Part shown: one piece after another, positions 11,901-24,900 of the stretch
How positions within the stretch are numbered: the first letter of the stretch is position 1
Layout: every line of letters begins with the position of its first letter
The notes under the pieces: model-generated
What the model saw: only the letters and a program-made list of their open reading frames with translations
Told to the model about the DNA's origin: nothing
Database searches by the model: none
Source of the DNA: Chimonanthus salicifolius
Taxonomy: Eukaryota; Streptophyta; Magnoliopsida; Laurales; Calycanthaceae
DNA length: 64,000 nt
NCBI GenBank assembly: GCA_013350335.1
Contig: CM023540.1
Coordinates: 22,175,175 to 22,239,174, forward strand
Direction: 5' to 3'
Program-made: the position numbers and the translations under genes

Positions 11901-13283
11901 CACAGCATTGTTATGTGCTATGAAGAATCTCTTATTCTAATATCATTGATGAGCAAATTAGACTTGAACTATAAAAAATGTGCATAGAAGATGTATCAGA
12001 AGTTAGGATCATGTGATCAATGGTGGTCAGGAATTAGGATTATGCCATTGCAATCAAGACAATTTTTATAAAGTGGTCCATCAATGTTGGGACCAATATA
12101 AGTAACAACCAGATCAACCATTTAGGAAATCTCTTGCTTGAAAATTTCCAGAAAGATCATGTCCTTTCCTTATATAACAGTAGCTTCATTTAACAAAAAA
12201 AACTCCCTGCCCCCCACCCCCGCCCACCGCCCCAACCAGCCCAACCTCTCCTCTTTTTTTTTTCTTAAATGTATCATACTATAATCTGTATTTCCAGTTC
12301 TGTTTAGAGAAAAACTGTGATTTTATACATTGTTAAGGCAACAAAGATATTAAGCATATACATAGAAATTACTACCACAGATAGCAATGCATATCATCGA
12401 AGCTATGCTGAAAGACAGATCAGGGATATCTCACATCTGCAATCCCCTTTGTGATCCTCTCCTCATAAGACTCATGGAAACGTTCAAACAGCTGGTATCT
12501 ATTTCTATCCCTACTACTTTATATGCTTCATCTTCCATTCATGTGATCACTTTATCCATTGGGAATTCATTCTAATTAGTTATTTCATTCTTTTTTTCTG
12601 TTCTAATTTCTTTAAGGTTTGTGTTTTGGCGGTGCATCAAGACTTCTCACCTCGTCTCCTCTTCCATATTATTAGATGCTTTGTTCTCCTTTGCAATCAT
12701 TCAAGGTTAGAACCACCACAACAAATATACCCAAAAAAAGGTCTTTCCTCTGCTAGTTTCAATTCCCATGTTACATTGCATCAATGCATCCCTGCTGCAG
12801 AGGACTTGCAGTTGTGATCGAAAGTGTTCCTGATGCTATCATGGACGATACCTTCCATGAAATCACAGAGGTACTTCAACTCATAATTTATTGGTTTTAT
12901 TGCCATTTGCCAATGCCAAAATTCTATTACACCATAATTTTTTTTCTTGTTCTCCAACTTCGTAGGAGTTCCCAATAATTCACAACTTGCTCTATCAGCT
13001 TCTTCTGACTATTGGAATGGTAGAAGAGATTCCAACGCCAAAAGAGAAAGCTCCTCCTCCTCTTCCACTGGAAGAAATGCTCCCCTTAAAGCAAGACCAC
13101 TGTTTCCATGATTCTGTTTACCACGGTGCATTGCCGTTGAGGCAGATAAATCTAAACCGGGAGAACTGCTTTGTGACTCCACAAGCTCAGCCCTCGCCAC
13201 TGATCTTGACTGGGAGAGAGAACACACTTTGTGACAGAAACGCTTACAGACTGCTTAATCAACAGCATCAGAATCTAATATAG
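8922..13283 (+). CDS. CNOT9/Rcd1-like subunit of the CCR4-NOT complex (divergent, 11 exons)
   Basis: Encodes a 419-aa armadillo-type Rcd1/CNOT9 family protein. Family members are scaffold subunits of the CCR4-NOT deadenylase that bind CNOT1 and tryptophan-rich partner peptides. Exons: 8922-9015, 9101-9255, 9936-10019, 10110-10199, 10285-10327, 11481-11587, 11667-11762, 12381-12494, 12617-12705, 12801-12870 and 12966-13283. All introns are GT-AG and the frame closes exactly. Landmarks are the N-terminal helix ITEVIRELHDQTIREYALRF, SFGSMTILTQELVS, ANVLTLFQSIAANKDTRQKF, SLSVIGILCQ, AMEIGNEISKV, LLFHIIRCFVLLCNHSRG and LLYQLLLTIGMVEE, which align in order with canonical CNOT9. It differs from ordinary plant CNOT9 by an acidic/basic N-terminal extension (about 65 aa), many substitutions in the core, and a roughly 95-aa C-terminal tail rich in Pro, Gln and Asn. 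I infer a fast-evolving paralogue of the ubiquitous CNOT9. The start choice rests on frame and the nearby TATA-like box. Confidence 0.9.
10328..11480 (+). other. Intron 5 of the CNOT9-like gene
   Basis: 1.15 kb AT-rich intron. I see no embedded gene or clear transposon. A GATGATGATGAAGATGAT simple repeat lies near 11370. Confidence 0.6.
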
Positions 13284-16200
13284 ATTAGATCTGTATTAGA
13301 CTGCTTTCTTCTTTTCTTTTTTTCTCTTTTGGACCCTTCTTGTCCACTGATTCCCTGGAAATGGTGAATAGCTAATGTCTTTACATAGATATTGTAAAAT
13401 CTGTATTGATAGTGGCTACTAAATGAATGATAGCAAAGAAATTGTAACCAATTGTGCATTGACAATGAATTCTTCTGTGGCATGATTATTATTTGTGTTT
13501 TCTCATATTATTTCCAAGACAGACTGGGAGTGCATCACTTACCAACAAATTCTAACCAATGGTACATTCACAATCAAATATGGAGGAAAATTCCAGCTAA
13601 AACCTGTCGGTACACATGCAAACCACTGGATGCCCTACTGATATCAGACTCAAAACAAAAGTACAAGCCATGGCTATTAAACCTTGTCTTTCAAAAAAAA
13701 AATGACTAAAATCATAAAAGGACATAAAAATTCCTCGTTAGAAATAATATAAGCTGAACAGTGACATGCAGGGATGGGAAAATTCTGATAGAACTGCTAA
13801 TTTTTAAGGAATTAGCTTTGAAAATTGAAAGAAACTGTTGACATGTGCCAAGCCTTAAGGATGTCAGTAGGCTGAGTTCAAGTCAGACATGCTAAGCAGG
13901 GTGGCTTCTAGTTTTGGTATAGATGTTTTATCTGACTGCTAACATTTGGAAATTTGCTCTTAAAACTAGAGAAACCTTTCTGTACCAAGACAAAAGTGAT
14001 AGTAGTCACTGCTACAGTTGGTTTTTTATTATAAAATATCCATTGCTTCTTGGGCTGTTTATTGTCTCTGTTGCAGAAACCAGAATTATGATTAAGCCCC
14101 AGTCTAAAAACCTACCCTGATCTGTTAATTATCCAGGCCCAAATGTGTCAATGTCCGAATCACAAATGGATAATCAGATACAATGCTAGTTCATAATACT
14201 TCCAAGCTACACATTAAGAGAATTATTCTTTTTATGACCAAAGGTGTCAAGGTGTCTCTCCCGGCTAGTCCTTCAAGGCATATATACACCTTCCTACACA
14301 CACGTCAGGTTCAAACGGTAAGACTTTACTCTGTACATATCTCATGGAGAGGAACCCTTCATTGAAGTTTTAGGGATTGAACTTAAGACCTCAATCTTGA
14401 AGTCTTGTGTCTCGACCACTAGGCCAACCCCTTGGGATTTACACATTAATAATATGAACCAAACTTTAATGCACAGCTAGTTTCTTCGTGATATCAAAAT
14501 GTGAAAGTCAAGTTTGGATTTTAAATTGTGTGTACACAGAAGAAGATGATAAGAAGATACAAGGAAAAATACAAATCATACATATTAAACAAAGAAACCA
14601 TGGTACAATTAAAAGAGAAGAAATTACACATAAACACAAGATTTACACGGTTTAGCAATATGCCTATGTCTACAGCAAATTAAGAGCAATTTCACTGTCT
14701 TCCAGAATATGATGATAATTCTCTCTTATATATTTTTCAACATAGATGGATCACATAACCCAAGGAATCCCTTAAAGATATCATATACACATGACTTCTA
14801 GTATAAAATTACGAAAATACTCCAATAAGGGCTAAATCTCCGTAGAATACAAGACATCTTCTCAAACATTTTCTAAAGAAAAATATTAGTTAGAAGGCAT
14901 ATTTGAAACTAATTAATACTAATGAATGCAAGGAACTTACTTGTATAGATAAATCTCATTTTAAGGATTTTGGTAGATGAATCTCATTTTAGCACTTGAG
15001 TGGTTGATGGGATACTTTAGTTTTACTTTTATGCTATTAAATTAGACTTTAAGAATCAGGAAAAAATGTCTAGAAAAAAATAAAATTTGAAAAGTTATTA
15101 TTATTATTATTATATATATGTAAATATTATTGTGTTTTATTGGTATTTTGGTACCTTACCAACAATATATTATTTTCTTATTAATATAAGCATTTAATAG
15201 TATAATACATTTTCAAATACTCTACTCTAATAAAAATAAATGATAGTTCTACAAATCAACAATAAAGAATTTTCATACAAAATTGTAGTATATAGCAACT
15301 TGATCTGATAGAATAAAATGCAAAATAGGTTAACAAAAGAAATATTTTTTAAATTTATAAAAATAAAAATAATAATAAGTCTCCAAATTATCACAAGATT
15401 TTTTATGTAATCTAATCATCTTATAATTGAGTTTCTTCTCAATTTTTTTAAGCATTTGTTAGAATAGTAGGTCAATTAAAATTTTCTTTCTAATTGAATG
15501 TGATGTGATCCCCTCAATTATTCATGATTGCTGAGAGTTCTTTTATCTTGAAATTTGAATAATATTCATTACTTCAAATATTTTTGAAAAAAATAAATGA
15601 AGACAATTTTTTTTAACATGGGTATCTTCATCTTTTATGGAAAGTGAAACTAATCTTACGAGCATATCTAAATTTTTCGGTTCATACATACTCATTAACT
15701 CAACAGAGAGTAATTTCATGAAGAGTGATTCAGAGAGGTTAGAACAGGAATTGAACTCAAGATATTATTTCAAGAAATGGACATTTTGACCATGAGACCA
15801 ATTCCCTCCAAATTAAAATACAAACTTGGTGGAGCCCACCGGAGTGTGAATTGTCCACTTTTAGTGCATTTAACGACGAGGAGTCGGCTCTGTAGGCCAT
15901 GCAGTCGACGAAAATGGCGTTTTCAGACTAGCTTTTGCCTGCACAGGAATGAGCTGTATGCTACTGCATTGAAAGGAGAGGAGAAGAAGAAGGGAAGAAA
16001 AGAATAGAAGACAGGAGAAAAGCTCTAAGCCGCTCAAAAAAAAATTGGAAAAATCCAAGCCTACTTTTTCTTGTTTTAATCATTTCAAACGTCCTTTGGA
16101 TCACAGCCCTTTACGAAAGCAAAGTTTCATACCAAACCCCTCTGCCCTCTTGGCGCCGACTTCCTCCACTCTCTCAGCCGTCGCACCATTTCATCAGCTT

Positions 16201-16410
16201 TCCCTCTCTCACCAACTTGTGGTTTCTTCTCAAAAGCGATGTTTCTTCAACTACACTCACATCTCTCTCTCCTCTATTTGCATATTTCATATTTCTTCTC
16301 TCTTATTTATTTATTTGTATTTTACTTATAATTGTAGTCATAATTATATATGTAAGCAATTTTCTCATTTACTTTGTATCTACTTCTTAAATTATCTTCT
16401 CATAAGAAAA
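13284..16410. other. Gene-poor region downstream of the CNOT9-like gene
   Basis: 3.1 kb with no supportable gene. Besides the CNOT9-like 3' UTR (from 13284) it contains a minus-strand SINE (14234-14437), an (ATT)n/(TA)n tract near 15098-15120, and a tRNA-like SINE relic on the minus strand at about 15720-15805 (heads GGTCTCATGGTC and GAGTTCAATTCC). Short ORFs at 15777-16416 look random. Confidence 0.6.
14234..14437 (-). repeat. tRNA-derived SINE, same family as the one at 52183
   Basis: On the minus strand it begins GGGGTTGGCCTAGTGGTCGA (A-box region), with TCTTAAGTTCAATCCC as B-box region. It continues through TACTCTGTACATATCTCATG (read on the plus strand), a block shared with the copy near 52671-52695. 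No clear target duplication was found. Confidence 0.68.
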
Positions 16411-16698
16411 TGTTGAGACGTAAATGAGAGTCCCACATCGTTTGTGAGTGGAGAAATCTAAGAATTTATATGGGAGTCGGTCATTCAACCCATCAGACTA
16501 GTCTTTTGAATTGGAAGTTCAATCCTAACAGTGGTATAATATTCTATTCATTAAAGAGTTTCATCCGAAAGAGAAATTGTTAGGGTGCGAATAAGAGTCT
16601 CATATTAGTTGCAAGAGAAAAAAATTTAAAAACTTATATGAGATTGAATTATTCCATTTATAAAACTAAGTCTTTGGACTAAAAGCCCAATTCTAAAA
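16411..16698 (+). mobile_element. Very short TRIM-like element (about 290 bp)
   Basis: The left LTR 16411-16530 starts TGTTGAGACGTAAATGAGAG and ends AATCCTAACA. It is followed by a primer-site-like GTGGTATAATATTC, a roughly 47-bp internal region, and a diverged right LTR from 16578 (TGTTAGGGTGCGAATAAGAG) to about 16698. The two repeats share the order TATATGRGA...TCATTCAACCCAT / TTATTCCATTTAT...CTTTTGRA / CTTTGGAC...AATYCTAA. A target duplication is not clear, and it is read as an old insertion. Confidence 0.62.
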
Positions 16699-19600
16699 AA
16701 ATTATATTTTTCTCAATTCTCTGTATCGTAATTAAGGGTAATCAGGGTGATAAATTAAATTGTTTTCGTAAAGTATGAGTCCACAACTCTCAAATAAAGT
16801 GATGTTTAACCTCTTGTTTTTCTTTTCCTCTCACTTCGGCCAAAGGCCCACAAAAAGAACATTGCAAGTTTGGGATTTGGGCCGCCTACCATTGGAAGTC
16901 TTGAAGCCTGCTTTTCGAGGGAGAAAGAGAAACAGCTGTAGACGGAAGGCGAGCTGAGAAAAAGGGTCCTGCTTTGGTGAATTCAGCACACCATCCAAGG
17001 AACAAACATTCCACCACGAGATTTTGATTTTATAGGTTGTCCACCCACAAAGCTTAGGTTCCCCAATCTCAATGTTTTGATTGATCATTGGGAGAGTTGC
17101 TCCAAGGAATGTCAATATCTCGGCCGATATTGTATAAAATTTGATATTCATCGAATTTTTTAAGATCGATATCAGTTTATACGATATGTATCAGTCCGAC
17201 TCCAGTTTTAGGTCAATTATATCGTTGTTTAGGGCTTTCCAATGTGACCAATATGCTGTAGAATCTCCACTTGCACTGCTCTCAAGGCCTAGGGCTCCCA
17301 CCAATGTATTGTGCTTAGAGGTCCTGAGATTTCAGAGTCGGTACTGGTATCGGTGTGCCCATCATAATATCGTTGATATATCGCGATATGTATCAGCCAT
17401 AATATCAGTTGATATATTGCCATGGGTGATTTTTTATCTCTTAGATTAGATGCCTTCGATTTAACTTTTCTTGAATTCACCTGATACAAGAGACTTGCGG
17501 TGGTTTTGTATGTCTGAGACTCACGGTAGTTTTGTGTATCTTTTGAATTAGTCTCACCTCCAAAATAGAGTGAGAATCCTATGTTATCAGAAAGGAAAAA
17601 TATTTATAAATTCTAAAAGCTTCAATGTCAAAATTTCTGAGTAATTTTTTAAGAATTTAGGTCCATTGGCAAATGGGGTTAGAATCCAGTTCTTGTTTCG
17701 ATTTATGTCTAAATTGTATTGGACCCAAAACCCTGTTGCATAGATATAATACACAGTAGACATCTTTAATTTTCAACATAATCTGATATTCTTTTGTGCC
17801 ATTTACTACCATATATTTTTAGTTTTTTCATATTCTTTTTGAACTCTTTCTAATTTTTTCAGACTCTTTTCCGGCCAAGATTGACATTGATATAATGTTT
17901 TTGAATATGCATAAAGAAATTTTTTGTTTATCAATAATCAAATACTTTTAAATGTTTAAAGAGCACAAAAAGCAGAGTCGACTCTGACTATAAGTGGAGT
18001 ATGCCGTTGTCTAAGGACCTCAAAAAATAAGTTCAAAAAATTAAAAAATAAAAGACGGATACTAACTTCAGTAGAGTCCCATCTTAAGAGTTTGTTTAGG
18101 ACTTTGAGATTTTAGAGCCGACAAAAAAATGTTAGAATTTACAAAATTAGAAGTATTTAAGTCACCAATCATTACATGTAATTTATAATTGAAGGACGTC
18201 TTTATCATTATCTTCATCATTATAATCACTTTTAAATTTATATAGGATTGACTTCCAATATTATTATTATTATCATTATTTATGTAATTTTCTACATGTA
18301 AATTCTAAAAAAAATAATTATATCTTTTTGCTATTTCACAATCTATCGTATCTTTTATAACACTTCCCTCCAAGTTCTAATGACCTGCTCTCTAATTCAA
18401 GTAGATGTGACCCTGTTATTATTATTTTTAATGCTAGGAATGTCTATAGTCTTTAATAGATAATGATGTTTTTAATGCTTGGATGAAAATTGGAGCACGA
18501 CTCCAGCAAAAAGCCAAAAACAACTAGCAATTCAGATTATTTTTTTAAAAAAATAAAATAAAATAAGGTGGCTTGACTCAATCTTTCTCATTTTCACATG
18601 ATTAGGGTACTCTGAAAATACCATCCTCTCTCTTGTCTTAATTGTAAAAATTATCTTTATGATTTTAATAATTGTAAAAACTACTTATATATTTTTTGTA
18701 TTAAACTCAATCAACTGAATTTAAGATGATAAACTCTTAAATTTAATAGAACTTGAAAAGCTTTTTTAAACTTTTTAAAAGTAAAAAAATGCTCACCTAA
18801 TTTATATTATTATGAAATTCAAAATTTAAATTTGTGGACTAGAGGACAGTTCAGCCCAACAAACTAATTTTGCATGATCCTAATAAGGACTAGAGATGAG
18901 AAAAAGGCCAAAGGGATAAAGGGGTGTTTAGGTGGTCAACTATTTTTAATTTAAACAGCTAATGGGGTCCCATTAGCCTCCTTGTCTAGCATGGTGTGGG
19001 TGTGACCATGGTCCTTGAACAGACAGGACCTATTGTTGTTGCTTACTCACTCCAATTATTGGGAGGCAATATCCCTACATTGAAAGTGATATAGGGGCCC
19101 ACTTTGAATAAATGGGACCCCACAAGTTTGGCATCCAACTCTTCTAAAGTGTTTTTTTCATTTTAGGTGTTCACGGATCTTTTAGAACACTTTACTAATC
19201 TTTTCGATATGTGCAGGTCTATGTATAAAATAAAGTGAGAATTATATTCAGAACTCTCTTTTCCTAAAACGGGTTTTTAGCCACTACTCATACCCTTTTG
19301 GATTATGTTAATTTTTTTTTTTCATTTCAAGATAATATGAGTTTTAATAAATAATGATTTTTCATTTGAAGTTTTAGTTTTATCATGGATGTCTAATCGT
19401 TAATCAGAATTTGAAAATTTGAGACGACAAATGTAGACAGTATGTCAAAATTGTCTTCATCTTTAATTCTATTTGTCTCATGTATATGCAGTTGATTTAT
19501 TTCTATGTTATGCACTTTCACTCTGTAGTATTTTGTACTATAGTGAAGTACCTTTCAGCCTTTCTGTATCCTTATTTTATATAAAAAATATAGTTTCGAC

Positions 19601-20172
19601 TTTTGAATAAAATATGTGAAAAATATTAATTATAGTGAGATACATGCATTCTTCAGAAAATGATTAGTATGGATTAATGGATACTATAGCTAAATTTAAA
19701 AATTTCAGTCCACATATATATATATATATATTTCTCTCCTTAGAGAGAACAAAAATGGGCCCTTGATTCATTTTCTTTTCTTTTGAAAATAAGGAAGAAA
19801 ATCTAGAATGAGCAAAAAAGTTGGGTCTATTTTGGCCAAAATCTGTTAATTTTTTTTAGATTATTTATGAAAATATGATAAAAATGATTTTTTTTTATAT
19901 GACCCCTCCTAAAACCATAATTTTAGCTAAAATCTCTTTTCTAATTTGTCTAGAGGTCCTATGTCAACTTCCCCAAAAAAAAAAGGTAATTTGACAGAAA
20001 AATTATGTATAAATTCCATTCAAGAGATCTGTTATGTGCTATAAAATTCTACCTTAGGCCCTAACAGCTTCTTCATACATGCAGTAAGCTTCAAAATAAA
20101 TAACTAACAAAGATCAAACCATGTTTATTTTGCTTTAAGTGATTTCCAATTAATCTTCATTTACTCAACTGG
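16699..20172. other. AT-rich intergenic region
   Basis: 3.5 kb without a supportable gene. A GATATATCGG-rich patch at 17110-17420 resembles the MITE at 52239 and the fragment at 54165-54290. A (TA)n run lies at 19713-19731. The rest appears to be unstructured AT-rich DNA. Confidence 0.55.
17110..17420. repeat. Decayed member of the GATATCGGCCGATAT MITE family
   Basis: It contains CTCGGCCGATATTG, GATCGATATCAG, GTTGATATATCGCGATATG and AGTTGATATATTGCCATG. This vocabulary matches the bounded hAT-like element at 52239-52621, but no ends or target duplication could be set. Confidence 0.4.
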
Positions 20173-21138
20173 CAGGCCCGGCCCTGCCCTTAGGCAAATT
20201 AGGCTGCCGCTTAGGGCCCCAAAATAGATAGGCCTCCCAAGTCGAGTTCAATTTTTAAGTTTCCGCACATTATTTTATGTTATAAATATATTTTAATGTT
20301 CATTTTATAAACAAATGAATTTCTGGCGTAATGGTAGCGCGTCCTTTCCTCAATCAAAAGGTTGTGCTAGCGATTCACGATTTGGCAAATTTCTTTTTGT
20401 CTAATTATTTTTTCCAAATTTTAAATCTATAATTCTAATAAAATGAATTAAATATTATGATAAAAAACATTTATCTTGTAGTCTTATTTTTCTTTTAAAA
20501 ATTAAGAATTGAGATGATTAATTGACTCTATTATAAGATTAAAATGATTATATAAAGGTCAAATTTTAACTAATCATTATTCTTATCATTTTTTTTAGAA
20601 ATTTTAATAAAAGTGTGACGTAAAAAAGACCCTAAATGAGGAAACTTAGCGTTCACTATAATATAGATGGTTAAATGGAAAGAAAATGGGTTTAGATTTG
20701 AATGACTATTTTGTATTTTATAATTTATAATTGAGTGCTAATTTTTTAAAATAATTTTACTTTATAAGTTATTTTAAATGAATTATATACTTTAGCATGT
20801 CAACTACTTTTTTTAAATACAATAAAATAGTAATAAAAAATAAAAAACCAACATGCATGACACAAGTGGAAATTAAATTAGTAACAAAAAGATTAAATGG
20901 ATTAACTATCTTATCTATTGAAAAAGATATGTTAAAAAAATTTGAATATAGTAATTTTGTATCTTAAAATTCGAGAAGAATAAATTTTATATAATACTTT
21001 GTTATATATTTAATTATGATATTTTATTTGGATGTTTTACACTTTGTAAAAAAATTATATGATTTTATTTTTCTGAGTGTATAAAAGGCTCATTTTAAGA
21101 GTTCGCCTACGGCCCCTAAAATCTCAATGTCGGCACTG
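20173..21138. mobile_element. Non-autonomous hAT-like element, 966 bp
   Basis: Ends are CAGGCCCGGCCCTGCCCTTA on the left and, reverse complemented, CAGTGCCGACATTGAGATTT on the right, with GGGGCC/GGCCCC further in on both sides. Flanking 8-mers TCAACTGG (20165-20172) and TTAATTGG (21139-21146) match at 6 of 8 positions, as for an old hAT target duplication. There is no transposase ORF. A tRNA-like stretch (TGGCGTAATGGTAGCGCG ... GCTAGCGATTCAC) lies inside near 20324-20375 and may be a nested SINE relic. Confidence 0.65.
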
Positions 21139-21149
21139 TTAATTGGTTC

Positions 21150-21422
21150 GAACCCACAACTCATAATCAATTATATATATACTGCCCAAAAGACTAGTCA
21201 ATTGGGATGGATACACAATCATAACAAGTGGTATTAAAATTTGATTTCAGACTACCTCATGAGGTTCAGGAGATCTACCCAGCAAACGGGATAGATGGCC
21301 TTCTTCGAGGGACGATTGTTGGAGCTGCGAACGAGTCCAGAGGGAGATTTCGAGAGTTATAAAGGATTTAGAATCACTCTACCTACTGGGCTAACTTTTT
21401 GGGCTGGATACCGGTCCTAACA
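21150..21422 (+). mobile_element. TRIM-like element with truncated 5' LTR
   Basis: A left repeat ending GGGATGGATACACAATCATAACA is at about 21150-21226. Next come a primer-site-like AGTGGTATTAAAATTTG (21227-21243), about 75 bp internal, and a right LTR at 21317-21422 starting TGTTGGAGCTGCG and ending GGCTGGATACCGGTCCTAACA. The last about 35 bp of both repeats align. The 5' LTR start seems lost near the hAT insertion boundary. Confidence 0.55.
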
Positions 21423-21571
21423 TCCTGAGCTAGAAACCGTCATTTACTTTATACTATAATCTATTATTTTAACTTAAAATATTACATATTCAGATTACCT
21501 TCTAATAAGTATTAATTTTTTTTAAAAAATCATTAAAAATGAAAATTGAGTGAAGGTAGGAGAGCTACTAG

Positions 21572-21956
21572 TAGGATGCAACTCGGGTAGGGCAGGTCGG
21601 GTTCCTTAAAATCCAACCCGACCCCAGTTGATATATATGGAATCCGATCCGACCCGAATTCTCAACTCGAACTTCACAATCCGACTCGACCCGACCCGAA
21701 TTCTAACCCAAATTAACTCGAATTTTGACCCGCATTCTGAACCCATTTTAGCCTAATTTTAGTCGGGTCGGATTGGATTGGGTCGGGTCAGATTAACTTG
21801 TAAAATTCTCAATTCAACCCGACTCGAATTTCATGCGAGTTGTTATCTTCTCAACCAAATCTGATCCGTTGACCAGAAATTCTCAACCTGACCCACATGA
21901 TTTCTCAGGTCAGGTCATGCGGGTCGGACCAAAACCTGACCCGAGTTACAACCCTA
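21572..21956. mobile_element. hAT-type MITE rich in GGGTCGG/CCGACCC
   Basis: Ends are TAGGATGCAACTCGGG and, reverse complemented, TAGGGTTGTAACTCGGG. The body is repeats of GACCCGACCC and GGGTCGGGT. The right flank is AGAGCTAG; the left side has AGAGCTAC three bases before the terminus, so a near 8-bp duplication is likely. It is a longer relative of the element at 31694, in the opposite orientation. Confidence 0.62.
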
Positions 21957-24900
21957 AGAGCTAGGGTGGTTCTTCCACTCCAATAATGATGAAAATTGGA
22001 AATGAGTAGATTACTGAAATCTTACCCACCAACAAAGTACAAAGCGACATCCTTCAACTTCCGCCCAAAGGCCCAAGACACTCTCACATGCATCTATCCA
22101 CCTGTTTGTCATTGTTGTAGACTTACAAGATCTTGGTGGGTTGCGGACCTGCGGTCGATATATATCAGCTTTCATTTTCTCAATACATTGCAACTTATAT
22201 GCAATGTATTAATCTCATTTTTTAGAGATGATTTTAGAGGAGAATTTTAATAAGATTAGAGATTTGAGATACCCAAGATTTATCAAAATTGGCTTTGTTT
22301 TTTTTTTTTTTTAAACATATTTTATAGCTGAAAAGTAAATTCATATTTTATTATTATATTTTTCAATACTCAAATAACTAACCTCTTTTAAAAGCCCAAC
22401 ACAATATATCAAGATTTTTCTTAACATTCAAAAGTACATATACTATCATATTTTTATATTTTTAAATTTTAAATGGAATCTTTTAATGGACTCTCCACTA
22501 AACAAAAACTCTTTACAAGGTGATATTGTAGTAAATCGTAGTGTGTAAAAGAAGCCTATAAGAGTAACGATAAATAATTATAAAGTAATTTATAAAGCTG
22601 TGTGTTTTAAATTCCTCAAATATCATCATTTTAATTATTTTATTGTTCAAAATTTTATAGTCTTTAAAAAAACTAATAGTCTAACTAAATAATTTTGTTG
22701 TGAGTCTCATATTTATAGTGAGGATTAACTTGTATCAGCTACGAAGATTGAAGAACTTTCGGGGAATGTTTTGTAAGGGTAAGTGAGAAATGAGAAGTAG
22801 ATGGATGATTCACACTCACCTCTCTTAGGTTATATCTTAAAAATAATTTGTTGCATGCTTAACAAATGCTTTTTTTTTTTTTGTGAAGAATTTTTAGATT
22901 ACAAAGATGAGTTAACTATAAAAGTTTATACTTTGATGAGAATTGTATCTATCTGTGATACCTCGCCTAGAGAGGGGATTGTTTGTGAAAGAGCGGCAAT
23001 GGGAGAGGAAAATTTTTTTGATAATGCCTATGAGGTGGAATTGGTAGTTGGATATTTGAGGGAGCACCCCTCCCTTCTAGTATAAGGTTTTTTGGGTCCA
23101 GAAGTGACATTTGAACCTAATGTAAAGTCGTGAGAGTTTTTCAAGTATAAGGAGGACAATATTGTTCTAATGAGACAGATTGTTACAAATAGTATCAGAT
23201 AACAGTTCAAGTCTCTACCTTTGTGCCTGTCTATGTGCTCATATGATCTGACAGAGTTAAGGACGATTCTAAAGAACAAAAAGGATCAAAGGAAATGGTG
23301 TGTCCTCTTCTCAATCTTTTCATGAGAGAGTTTCTTCTATTAATATAATTGTACAGAACTTACAAAGATGGAAATGAAAATACAGCAGCAAATCACAATG
23401 GAGAAATCATAGGAGAAATCTTTGGCCGTGTGATCTGTGTGAGCTGGTACCATGTACCAGACTGTGATACCGTGTGCAAGGGTAGCACACTTTCATAGTC
23501 CACGTCGGTGCATATTAATAAATGGTTCCAAACCCCACATCGCAATGTTTTGATTGGCAAATAAGCTAAAATGGATTAGAAGTTTCTAATGGATGTACGC
23601 CAACCTTAGGATGACTCACATCCCACTACGACCAACCACCAGCTATTTTTCAAGTGCACGCCTTCCCAAATCTCCACCGTCGCCTCCTTTCCTTCTCAAT
23701 TCTCAACGGTCACAAATGGTTCACAACTTCACTCACAGTTGGGCTTCTGTGGACCAGATAATCAATGCAATACCTGTGTTTGAAGGTGGGATTCAAATTT
23801 GATTCTAAAAATGAGTAAATAAATGATGTTAAGTGGCTAGTGGATCTGACATTTCAGATCAGACAAATGACGAAATAAATAATTAAAAAAAAATTGGTAA
23901 AGATATCTTGAAATTTATAAAATCTGATGAGAGTGTAATTTATTTTCCCTTAGGATATCTGGTATATCCATGTAGAATAGTTATGGACTAATAAGTCCTT
24001 TGCACTAGTGCAACTTAGGTGATCTCGCGCTGTCTCTCTCTCCCTTTCACTCTCTGATGTGGACATCGAATTCAATGAATTCGATAATGATCCATCGAGA
24101 TTTGGTTGGATGAGATTGATGAATAAGCTCTCTAAATTTATGTTCAAATTGATGGAGGAAAGTAAGACCCAGATGTAATGTATTGGAGTATTGAACGCAA
24201 TTGAATTCAAATATGGACTCAATTGGATCAATTCGGATCTTGACGCATTTAGGAGTTACTTAGCCCAATTAACCCGATCGCTCAACCTCAATTTGTCAGA
24301 TGCACGGTTTGAATGGATTTTAAAACCGTCAGAAAGAAAAAAGAAAAAGAAAACCATGAAAAGCCCTTTTCATCATGCAGTCGAAACAGATTATTCAATT
24401 CTACCCAACCCAAGAAAAACCTCTCATGTGATACGATCGGAAGAGAAAAGCAGCGAGAGAGACGGAAACAGAGGAGAGAAGCAAAAAAACTGAGAGAGAA
24501 GAACATGAGTTAGAGAGAAGGAGAAGAAAATATAATCTTATCTTTTATTTATTTAATAATTAATAATTTAATATAAATTATACTATATTAATTACATAAA
24601 TTTAATCAAGTTTGACTAAAATTCAACCTCAATTAAACTAAACTACTGATAGAATGGTCATCGAGACAAGTTTTAAAACATTGGCTGGAACCCCACCCAC
24701 TGAACCCGCGCACTGGTCATTTTCATCAAATTCTCACTCTTGTATTAAATGGGTCAAATTTAGATGAAACTTTCTGCACAATTGTTCATCAAACTCTACC
24801 AACTTACAAGTAAATTTTCCATTTTCTTGGTAAATAATTGGTACAAAGACAAATGGATGTAATAGAGATAAATATATATTAAAATGGATAGATTAAATGA

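Noticed and set aside
15777..16416. Several ORFs suggesting a gene start near 15.8-16.4 kb
   Set aside because: The stretch overlaps a SINE relic and pyrimidine-rich sequence; frames are short and show no conserved protein.
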